Below are positions 23,458 to 30,000 of a DNA stretch of 31,145 nucleotides, piece by piece (within the stretch, counting starts at the first letter, position 1; each line of letters starts with the position of its first letter). The translations under genes were made by a program, and so were the position numbers. The notes beneath the pieces were generated by a model, which was not told the origin of the DNA, did not search any database, and saw only the letters and a list, made by a program, of their open reading frames with translations. The DNA lies in IMG/VR virus record IMGVR_UViG_3300047469_000397, positions 1 through 31,145 of that record; one strand, 5' to 3'. This DNA is from a virus.

Positions 23458-26418
23458 ATGGCGAACAAAATTGCCCTCGGGCTGGTCATCGGCGGCGCCG
23501 TCAGTTCGACGGTCGGCGCGGCCTTCAAGGATGTCACGGGGCGCATCAAGCGCCTCGAGGCAGAAGGCAACAAGGCGCGCGTGCTGCAGCGCACGATTGG
23601 CGACACCATTCGCTTGCGCGATGAGTGGAAAAAGGCGCATGACAGCGGTGCCGCCGGGGCGTCGAAATTGCTCAACCGCTTGAACTCCAACCTCGACAGC
23701 CTGAAAAAGCAGGGCGTCGAGGTCGGCCGATTGGATAAGGCCTATCGGTCTTTGGGCCAGGCAGCCAATAAGGCCGAATTCAAAGCCAAAGGATTTCAGC
23801 AACTCGATGCCGGAAAAAACGGCATGAAGAGTACGGTGGGCGCGGCGGTTGTCGGTGTCGCAGGCATGGCCATCCCGACCAAGGTCAGCGCCGACTTCGG
23901 CGCCATTGTTCGTGATATCGCGATCAAGGCCGGCATTGCCAACAAGCCACAAGAGCAGGAGATGTCGCGCAAGATCATCGACACCTCACGCGATACCGGT
24001 ATGGCGCGCAATGACGTGGCCGATGTCGTCAACCAGTTGGTTGGCGCCGGCATGGAACTGAGTAAGGCCCTGGAGTACGCGCCGGTCGCCGCCAAGTTTG
24101 TCGTTGGGCAGGGGTCGAGCGGTGTCGATACCGCGAAGATGATCAACGCGCTGGGACAAAACGCCAAGATCACCGATCCCAAACAAATGCAGCAGGCACT
24201 GGAGGCCATCGCCTTTCAAGGGCAGGCGGGCAGCTTCGAAGCGGCCGACATGGCCAAGTGGTTTCCAGAGTTGTTGGCCAACATGGGCAGCATTGGCATC
24301 ACCGGCATGGATGCGGTCACGCAGTTGGGCGCCATGCTGCAGGTGCAGATGAAAACGGCCGGAAGCTCGGATGAGGCGGCCAACAACCTGAAAAACTGGA
24401 TGGGCAAGATCGGTTCGACCGATACCGTCCAGGCCTACAAAAAGGCCGGCATCGACTACAAGGGCTCGATGCAGACCGGTTTGCAGAACGGTATGTCCAC
24501 GCTGGAAACCAGCATGGCTCTAGCGCAGAAATACATTCAGGCCACCGACCCGAAACGGGCGGCGGCCATGGCCGAGGCTACGGCGCAAATCAGCAAGGAA
24601 GCGGATCCGGAGAAGGCCAAGACCATGATGGCCTCGCTCGAGGAGTCGTTGCGCACCGGCGACCTGTTCGCCGACATGCAGGTCAAGGCCGCGCTGTCGG
24701 CCTACATGCAGAACAAGGCGCTGTACAGCCAACTTAAAAACGATTCGCGCAATGCCACGGGAATCCTCGACAAAAACCTCAGCGAACGGCGTGAGTCGTC
24801 TTCGCAGAAGTGGGCCGAAATGGCTCAGTCGATGGATGATGCGATGCGCAGCGTGGGCGACGCTTTGCGTCCGGTCACCGATACCGTGGCCACGGCGCTG
24901 ACCACCGTTACCAAAAGCATTACCTCATTGTCTGACAGCGCACCCGGGGTGGTGTCGGGAATCGCCTTGGTCGGTGGTGGATTGATCACGCTGAAGGGTT
25001 TGCTCAGTTCGTTCAAGATGGGCAAAGGTTTGTTCAATCTGGCGCGCGGATCGTTGGGCGGCGGCAAGGCCGCCGGGGTGCAAAAGGTCTTTGTCACCAA
25101 TCCCGAGGACGGCCGTGCGGTCGTGGGGGCTGACCCCAAGGGCAAAACCGGCAAAGCGCTGTCGCTGGTGGAGGCCGGGCTCAAAACGGTGGCGGCCTTC
25201 AAGGGCCAACCGGTCGATGGCAACGACGACAAACCGGACGGCCAAGAAGATAAGAAGGTCGGCAAGTTCGATCTGGTCGCAACGGGCCTGAAAGTGGTTT
25301 CGCTGGCGCAGGAAGCAACCAGTGGCGGCGATGAGGCTGGGGCAGATGGCGACGGCGTCCGGAAGGTATTTGTGGTCAATGCAGCCGACCTTGGCAGGGT
25401 CACCGGCAGCGTGGTAGGGCCGGGCGAAACGCGCCGTCGCGGGCGCAGTGCCAGGCGCAATCCTTCGCGTCGTCGCGTTTCGGCGCCGCCTCGGCCAGCC
25501 AGTCCGGCCAGGCCGTTCGTGCCGCGCCCAACGCCGCCGGCGTCACGGCCAGCGGTACCGTTATCGCGCCCGCCGGTGCCATTGCCACGGCCGTCAATGC
25601 CACTGACGCCGGCTGCAACCGGTGTGATGCCCAAGCTTGGTACGGCGATGAGCGTGGTTGGTAAAGTTGGCAAGGTCGGCAAAATGATTCCCGGTGGTTC
25701 GCTCATGGAAGCCGGTGCCATGGCGTTCGAAACCTACCAGAACGCCAATACCAAGGATGAAAAGGCAGAGGGTTATGGAGCCGCAGCCGGGTCGTTGGCG
25801 GGCACCATGGCCGGCGCTGCGGCGGGGGCGGCCATTGGCTCGGTGGTGCCGATTATTGGCACCGCCATTGGGGGCTTGATCGGCGCCTATCTCGGCAGTC
25901 AGGGCGGTGCGGCGGTAGGCGGCAGGCTGAGCAAATCGCTGTTTGGTGGTGAAGATGACAAGCCTCACGACAAGCCCGAAGCGAAGCCGGCGGCGCCTGT
26001 CGCTCCGCTGCTGATGGCGCCTCGTCCTGGTCCGGCAGTCCCCAGCTTCGCCACCCAGGCCCAGCCAGTCATCGCAGCGAATAGCGCACCCGGCGCCGGG
26101 AACGGTTCAGGTGCCTTGCTCATGGTTCGCCCGCCGTCTCCGCAGACGCCGGTGCCGGGTGATGTCGCCCGTTCACTGGCGGTGGCTGCACCGACCAAGC
26201 CGCCGGCTGTAGCAATCCAGCCCAAGGCGCCGGAGAAGCCTATGTCGGCGAAAGTGGAGCAGCAATTTCAGTACTCGCTGAGCATGCCGGTCACGGTGCA
26301 GGGCGATGTCAAGGACCCGCAACGCCTGGCGCAGGACCTGATGCCGCACATGCAGCGGATGATGGCGGATGCGGCAAAACAAAACGCAACCAAGCTGTAT
26401 GACGAACCGCATCTGTAA
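23458..26418 (+). CDS. Tail tape measure protein
   Basis: A 986-residue tape measure that sets tail length. The N-terminus GLVIGGAVSSTVGAAFKDVT, the coiled-coil region to about 115, and the TP901-like core (about 150-440; DTSRDTGMARNDVADVVNQL and AKWFPELLANMGSIGITGMD) are typical. A hydrophobic helix lies at about 498-517 (VVSGIALVGGGLITLKGLL). Residues about 655-720 are very rich in Arg and Pro, an unusual linker. Residues about 775-823 are a Gly/Ala zipper (AAAGSLAGTMAGAAAGAAIG) that could insert in the inner membrane during DNA entry. The C-terminus (KVEQQFQYSLSMPVTVQGDV) is conserved. ATG 23458 follows GGGAA. Confidence 0.9.
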   Translation: MANKIALGLVIGGAVSSTVGAAFKDVTGRIKRLEAEGNKARVLQRTIGDTIRLRDEWKKAHDSGAAGASKLLNRLNSNLDSLKKQGVEVGRLDKAYRSLGQAANKAEFKAKGFQQLDAGKNGMKSTVGAAVVGVAGMAIPTKVSADFGAIVRDIAIKAGIANKPQEQEMSRKIIDTSRDTGMARNDVADVVNQLVGAGMELSKALEYAPVAAKFVVGQGSSGVDTAKMINALGQNAKITDPKQMQQALEAIAFQGQAGSFEAADMAKWFPELLANMGSIGITGMDAVTQLGAMLQVQMKTAGSSDEAANNLKNWMGKIGSTDTVQAYKKAGIDYKGSMQTGLQNGMSTLETSMALAQKYIQATDPKRAAAMAEATAQISKEADPEKAKTMMASLEESLRTGDLFADMQVKAALSAYMQNKALYSQLKNDSRNATGILDKNLSERRESSSQKWAEMAQSMDDAMRSVGDALRPVTDTVATALTTVTKSITSLSDSAPGVVSGIALVGGGLITLKGLLSSFKMGKGLFNLARGSLGGGKAAGVQKVFVTNPEDGRAVVGADPKGKTGKALSLVEAGLKTVAAFKGQPVDGNDDKPDGQEDKKVGKFDLVATGLKVVSLAQEATSGGDEAGADGDGVRKVFVVNAADLGRVTGSVVGPGETRRRGRSARRNPSRRRVSAPPRPASPARPFVPRPTPPASRPAVPLSRPPVPLPRPSMPLTPAATGVMPKLGTAMSVVGKVGKVGKMIPGGSLMEAGAMAFETYQNANTKDEKAEGYGAAAGSLAGTMAGAAAGAAIGSVVPIIGTAIGGLIGAYLGSQGGAAVGGRLSKSLFGGEDDKPHDKPEAKPAAPVAPLLMAPRPGPAVPSFATQAQPVIAANSAPGAGNGSGALLMVRPPSPQTPVPGDVARSLAVAAPTKPPAVAIQPKAPEKPMSAKVEQQFQYSLSMPVTVQGDVKDPQRLAQDLMPHMQRMMADAAKQNATKLYDEPHL

Positions 26419-26427
26419 GGGGGCCTT

Positions 26428-27273
26428 ATGGCTTATATGGAACAGCTGCTGTCAGGCCTCAAATACCTGGTAGAGGCAGGGGAAGCCGGGCGACGCAGTG
26501 CTGACGGAATGCTGGGACCGGTCAACGGTGCGATCAGAGAATTAACCGGTGCCACCTCCGAACTGGAAAACATCCCGTTTGTGGGGCCGGCGATCGGCGC
26601 CAAACTGCAGCGTGTCATGCGCGGTGTGGACGCAGCGCAGGCCAAGGTCGGGCAAGTTGCAGCGGTCTATGGCCGCGCGACACGGGCCGCCTCGGAAATA
26701 CAGGATCGCATGGGCCCATTGAAGGAACAGGCGGGCAAGGCAGCGACGGCAATCAACAACGTCGCCGGCAAAGTCAGTCCGTCGTTGGCCAACATTGTGC
26801 CTACCGGTTCCTTTGCCGCGGATGCCACTCCGGCACCGGAAGCGGTGAAGCCGTTCCCGCATTTGCTGATCATTCAGCCCCGCGATCCCAAGGTTCAGCC
26901 GTATTACTTCAACCTCGATACGGCCGCGTTCGACGAGCTCAGCCGCTCCACCGAATTTCGCTGGGCCTCACAAGAGCGACTTTCGCGCCGCCCGGCGCAG
27001 CAGGCCGTGGGCATGGGAGAGGAAAAGTTGACGCTGAAAGGGACGATTTACCCAGGCTTCAAGGGTGGCCTCAAGCAACTCGAAACGCTACGCAGCATTG
27101 GCGCCAGGCTTCAACCGCTGACGCTGACCACGGGTTACGGCGAAGTGATGGGGACCTGGTGCCTGAAGAGCATCGCCGAGGAACAGGGCGCGCTGCTGCA
27201 CGGCGGTATCCCACGAAAACAAGGGTTCACTCTGGAGTTTGCACGCTATGGCGACGATATGCAGAACGTCTGA
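26428..27273 (+). CDS. U: Tail completion protein gpU with N-terminal extension
   Basis: A 281-residue protein whose residues 142-281 (PFPHLLIIQPRDPKVQPYYF, then STEFRWASQERLSRRPAQQA and YPGFKGGLKQLETLR) match the P2 gpU family, which is about 150-160 residues. The first 141 residues are an added Gly/Ala-rich helical part (about 60-115: LQRVMRGVDAAQAKVGQVAA) that may interact with the tape measure, encoded just upstream. gpU terminates tail assembly. GGGGGCC precedes ATG 26428; the gene overlaps gpX by 26 bases. Confidence 0.85.
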   Translation: MAYMEQLLSGLKYLVEAGEAGRRSADGMLGPVNGAIRELTGATSELENIPFVGPAIGAKLQRVMRGVDAAQAKVGQVAAVYGRATRAASEIQDRMGPLKEQAGKAATAINNVAGKVSPSLANIVPTGSFAADATPAPEAVKPFPHLLIIQPRDPKVQPYYFNLDTAAFDELSRSTEFRWASQERLSRRPAQQAVGMGEEKLTLKGTIYPGFKGGLKQLETLRSIGARLQPLTLTTGYGEVMGTWCLKSIAEEQGALLHGGIPRKQGFTLEFARYGDDMQNV

Positions 27274-27454
27274 TGGGGACATGCTCGATGTCATCTGCCA
27301 CAACGTATACGGCCATCTGAACGGCAGCACCGAGGCGGTACTGGATGCCAATCAGGGATTGGCGGACGAACCTCAACCCTACCGCGTAGGTGTGCTGATC
27401 AGACTTCCGGATCTGGCAGCACCTGCCCAGGAACAAGTCACGCTGTGGGATTGA
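27248..27454 (+). CDS. X: Tail protein gpX (P2; LysM-like)
   Basis: A 68-residue protein (P2 gpX 67) with the LysM-like pattern RTSDGDMLDVICHNVYGHLN, followed by VLDANQGLAD and GVLIRLPDL. ATG 27248 is preferred to the earlier TTG: it starts the conserved N-terminus MATICRTSDGD and follows GGAG (27234-27237). gpX in P2 lies among the lysis genes; its place here between U and D is that of R-pyocin clusters. Confidence 0.88.
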   Translation: MATICRTSDGDMLDVICHNVYGHLNGSTEAVLDANQGLADEPQPYRVGVLIRLPDLAAPAQEQVTLWD

Positions 27455-27500
27455 TGGTCTACACTCGTGTCGCTTGATTCATCAAGCTCCTTACTTTCCT

Positions 27501-27526
27501 AACCCGCCTTGTGCGGGTTTTTTTTT
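27501..27526 (+). terminator. Terminator-like hairpin before gpD
   Basis: AACCCGC (27501-27507) pairs with GCGGGTT (27513-27519) around CTTGT and runs into nine T (27518-27526). Just upstream is another inverted repeat, GCTTGAT-TC-ATCAAGC (27472-27487). The gene that follows lacks the CTGGAG site seen after the other hairpins. Confidence 0.75.
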
Positions 27527-27538
27527 GAGCAACTATTC

Positions 27539-28585
27539 ATGACGCCAACTTTTCGCATTGTTGCCGACGGCGCCGATATCACGGCCAACATCAACGATCG
27601 GCTGTTATTGCTGCGCACCTCTGATAAACCGGGCATGGACTCGGACGAATTCGAGTTGCGCATCGATGACCGGGACGGCCAGGTGGTGCTGCCTCGGCGC
27701 GGCAGTTCTATCGAAATCTACCTCGGCTATGCCGAGACCGCTTTGGCGCGGCTGGGGCGCTATGCGGTCGACACGGTCGAGGTGTCGGGTCCGCCGGATA
27801 CCATTGTGATCAAGGGCAAAGCCAGTGACATGCGCGGCAGTGGCAAGACCATTCGTAGCGGAAGCTGGGAAGATGTGCCGCTGTCGAAGATTGTCGCCGA
27901 CATCGCGGCGCGCAATGGCTGGCAGCCCGTGTGTCCGGTATCGACAAAAGTCGCCCGGGTGGATCAGCTCAACGAGTCCGATTTTAACTTCATCACGCGC
28001 CTGGCCAAGCAATACGACTGCACGGCCAAGGTCGCTGACGGCAAGTTGCTGGTGATGCCGCGTCAAGGTGGCCAGACCGCCAGTGGCAAGGCCTTCGGCG
28101 CGATTACCCTGACGCGCAGTGACCTCAGTCGCTGGCAGTTCAGCCTCGGCGATCGCAACTCGCACAAGGCCGTGTCCACCAAACATCAGAACAAGAAGGA
28201 CGGCAAGCTCACTGTCGTCACCGTGGACAACGACGACGCACCCGATGGTTTGCCGGCCGTGCATACCGACCGGCATATCTATCCGAACAAGACTGCCGCC
28301 GAGGCGGCTGCCAAGGCCCGCTTGGCGGCGTTCAACCGCTCGACCGCTGATGTGCGTTTTGAGATGCCCGGCCGGACAGACATCTTTGCCGAGCGGCCGA
28401 TCAACGCCCTGGGCTTCAAGATCGGTCTCGATGGTGAATACCTGGCGGACTCGGTCGAGCAGGTGTTCACCCAGTCCGGATGGTCGACCACGGTCGAGTG
28501 CAATGCCGGCAAGAACGGCAAATCCAAGGGCAAGAAAAAGCAAGAAACGAAGCCACTCAAGGTTGTGAGTGTCGAGAAGCAGTAA
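27539..28585 (+). CDS. D: Late control / baseplate hub protein gpD (P2 type)
   Basis: A 348-residue hub protein (P2 gpD 387; T4 gp27-like fold). MTPTFRIVADGADITANIND at the start, DEFELRIDDRDGQVVLPRRG, and the middle segment RVDQLNESDFNFITRLAKQY are diagnostic. It joins the spike gpV to the tube. The last 25 residues are Lys-rich (NGKSKGKKKQETKPLK). ATG 27539 is taken as it opens the conserved region; the ribosome site is weak (GAG at 27527). Confidence 0.9.
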   Translation: MTPTFRIVADGADITANINDRLLLLRTSDKPGMDSDEFELRIDDRDGQVVLPRRGSSIEIYLGYAETALARLGRYAVDTVEVSGPPDTIVIKGKASDMRGSGKTIRSGSWEDVPLSKIVADIAARNGWQPVCPVSTKVARVDQLNESDFNFITRLAKQYDCTAKVADGKLLVMPRQGGQTASGKAFGAITLTRSDLSRWQFSLGDRNSHKAVSTKHQNKKDGKLTVVTVDNDDAPDGLPAVHTDRHIYPNKTAAEAAAKARLAAFNRSTADVRFEMPGRTDIFAERPINALGFKIGLDGEYLADSVEQVFTQSGWSTTVECNAGKNGKSKGKKKQETKPLKVVSVEKQ

Positions 28586-28596
28586 CGAAAACCTCG

Positions 28597-28617
28597 CCGC
28601 CTCAGTGCGGTTTTTTT
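28597..28617 (+). terminator. Weak terminator-like hairpin before the endolysin gene
   Basis: CCGC (28597-28600) pairs with GCGG (28607-28610) around CTCAGT, followed by seven T (28611-28617) and then CTGGAG (28622-28627), the endolysin ribosome site. The stem is short, so its strength is doubtful; AACC/GGTT can add flanking pairs. Confidence 0.5.
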
Positions 28618-28633
28618 ACGTCTGGAGTTCGCT

Positions 28634-29197
28634 ATGTCTGTCACGGAACAACAGCTGCAACGCATCATGCCAAACGCCCGCCGCCAAGCGGGCGTTTTTG
28701 CGTCCGCCCTTACCGCCGCCATGGCGCACCGGCAAATTAATACGCCGAAACGGCAGGCCGCTTTTCTTGCTCAGGTCGGGCACGAGTCCGGCCAGCTGCA
28801 GTACGTTCGTGAACTGGGTGGCGATCAGTACCTCAGCAAATACGACACGGGCAGTCTGGCCGTGAAACTGGGCAATACACCGGACGCCGACGGCGATGGC
28901 CAGCGCTATCGCGGTCGCGGCCTGATCCAGATCACCGGACACAGCAACTACCTGCGTTGCAGCCTGGCACTGTTCGGTGACGAACGTTTACTGCGCACGC
29001 CCGAGCTGCTCGAACTGCCGCAATGGGCTGCCGAATCGGCGGCGTGGTTCTGGTGGGTGCGCGAGCTGAACGCGTTGGCGGATCGGGATGAGTTCGAGGC
29101 GATCACCCGCAAGATCAACGGCGGGCTGAATGGCTTGGCGGATCGGATGCAACTCTGGGAGCGGGCGAGGTTGGTGTTATGCGTTTCGTCGATCTGA
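28634..29197 (+). CDS. Endolysin, glycoside hydrolase family 19
   Basis: A 187-residue cell-wall hydrolase. AAFLAQVGHESGQLQYVREL (about 37-56) contains the family 19 glutamate in HES, followed by YRGRGLIQITGHSNY (about 92-106) and the C-terminal helix ITRKINGGLNGLADR; all are typical for phage lysozymes of this family. No signal peptide or signal-anchor is seen, so it should depend on the holin at 6575 for export. ATG 28634 follows CTGGAG at 28622-28627. A strong hairpin with a T-tract lies inside codons 13-22. The gene overlaps Rz by 19 bases. Confidence 0.9.
   Translation: MSVTEQQLQRIMPNARRQAGVFASALTAAMAHRQINTPKRQAAFLAQVGHESGQLQYVRELGGDQYLSKYDTGSLAVKLGNTPDADGDGQRYRGRGLIQITGHSNYLRCSLALFGDERLLRTPELLELPQWAAESAAWFWWVRELNALADRDEFEAITRKINGGLNGLADRMQLWERARLVLCVSSI
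28672..28699 (+). terminator. Terminator-like hairpin inside the endolysin gene
   Basis: AAACGCCCGC (28672-28681) pairs perfectly with GCGGGCGTTT (28688-28697) around CGCCAA, with a T-run at 28695-28699. At ten pairs it is the longest uninterrupted stem among the terminator-like elements here, yet it lies 39-66 bases inside an open reading frame. It might attenuate endolysin transcription or be a by-product of the encoded residues. Confidence 0.5.
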
Positions 29198-29721
29198 TAC
29201 CGGCGCCGTATCGAATGATCGCTGTCGGTGGACTGCTGGTTGCCATCGCGGGTGGTGCTGCCGCGTTGGCCTGGCAGGTCCAGGACTGGCGCTATGGCAA
29301 GGCGCTGGCAGACCAGGCTCGATTGCACAGCGATGACCTCGCCTCCATCAGCAATGCGACCGCCGCGCAGGTGCGCGCCGATCAGGCCAAGCGTCTCGAG
29401 CTCGAACAGCGCCTGTCGGTCAGCGAACAATCCCACTACAAGGAACTGAGCGATGCTCAAACTAACCAGGCTCGCCTGCGTGATCGTCTGGCCACTGCTG
29501 ATTTGCGGCTGTCAGTCCTACTCGACGCCACCGATTCAGCCAGTGGCTGTTCAGTGTCAGCCGGTACCGGCGCCGGCAGCGTGGTTCATGTCCCCACAAG
29601 AGCCCAACTTGACCCAGCGCATGCTCAACGAATTATCGGCATCACCGATGCCGGCGACCAAGGGCTGATCGCCTTGGCGGCCTGTCAGGCCTACGCCAAA
29701 GAAGTCTCAATACCGAAGTGA
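29179..29721 (+). CDS. Rz-like inner-membrane spanin (i-spanin)
   Basis: A 180-residue protein with one N-terminal transmembrane segment (about 14-32: MIAVGGLLVAIAGGAAALAW) and a periplasmic helical region at about 45-110 (RADQAKRLELEQRLSVSEQS), as in Rz/DUF2514 proteins. With Rz1 it bridges the inner and outer membranes and fuses them at the end of lysis. ATG 29179 is inside the endolysin gene, 19 bases before its end; Rz1 is encoded in another frame within it. Confidence 0.82.
   Translation: MRFVDLIPAPYRMIAVGGLLVAIAGGAAALAWQVQDWRYGKALADQARLHSDDLASISNATAAQVRADQAKRLELEQRLSVSEQSHYKELSDAQTNQARLRDRLATADLRLSVLLDATDSASGCSVSAGTGAGSVVHVPTRAQLDPAHAQRIIGITDAGDQGLIALAACQAYAKEVSIPK
29453..29668 (+). 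CDS. Rz1-like outer-membrane spanin lipoprotein (o-spanin), nested in Rz
   Basis: A 71-residue reading frame entirely inside the Rz gene. It has a signal peptide (MLKLTRLACVIVWPLLICGC) with the lipobox ending at Cys20, then a short Pro-rich mature part (PPIQPVAVQCQPVPAPAAWF), both hallmarks of Rz1. The mature protein would be lipid-anchored in the outer membrane and bind Rz. Nesting in the other frame is the usual lambda-like arrangement. Confidence 0.85.
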   Translation: MLKLTRLACVIVWPLLICGCQSYSTPPIQPVAVQCQPVPAPAAWFMSPQEPNLTQRMLNELSASPMPATKG

Positions 29722-29723
29722 AA

Positions 29724-29806
29724 AAGAGCGACCGGTCTGGATGCGTCAACATCCAGCTCGGCCGCCGTCCCTGCAGATGGTCCCTGCAAGTCCAGCCAAG
29801 GCTCTT
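29724..29806 (+). other. Candidate RNA leader structure after Rz
   Basis: AAGAGC (29724-29729) can pair with GCTCTT (29801-29806), enclosing a hairpin CTGGATG/CATCCAG (29737-29743/29750-29756, loop CGTCAA) and a repeated TCCCTGCA (29769 and 29781). No gene lies here. It sits upstream of the LexA box; its function is not known. Confidence 0.3.
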
Positions 29807-29838
29807 GTTCCGTGCACAAAGCGAGGCGAGACTAGTGC

Positions 29839-29854
29839 CTGTTTACATATACAG
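29839..29854 (+). promoter_or_regulatory. LexA box (SOS operator)
   Basis: CTGTTTACATATACAG fits CTGT-N8-ACAG exactly, the LexA operator shared by E. coli and Pseudomonas. It lies 17 bases before the methylase ATG, and TATACA (29848-29853) within it may be the -10 element, so LexA would block transcription directly. The downstream gene would be induced by DNA damage together with the prophage. Confidence 0.75.
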
Positions 29855-29871
29855 TAAAGGTCTTGCTTTCT

Positions 29872-30000
29872 ATGTCTACTCCTATCATCCCTTGGATGGG
29901 TGGCAAACGCCGCCTGGCCGACCGCCTCATTCCGCTTTTTCCGCCTCACGAGTGCTACGTCGAAGTCTTTGTCGGCGGTGCCGCAGAGACTCGGATTTAA
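29872..30000 (+). pseudogene. Truncated DNA adenine methylase (D12 class), N-terminal fragment
   Basis: A 42-residue frame, [19 protein letters not shown] and on to [11 protein letters not shown], matches the first 40 residues of phage D12-class adenine-N6 methylases (normally 230-290 residues). It retains the [10 protein letters not shown] motif and the AdoMet-binding FxGG region, then changes to ETRI-stop. The catalytic DPPY motif is missing, so no activity is expected. AAAGG (29856-29860) lies before the ATG. The break in homology, at about 29985, coincides with the change to AT-rich DNA, so the right end of the phage was cut or replaced here. Confidence 0.75.
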
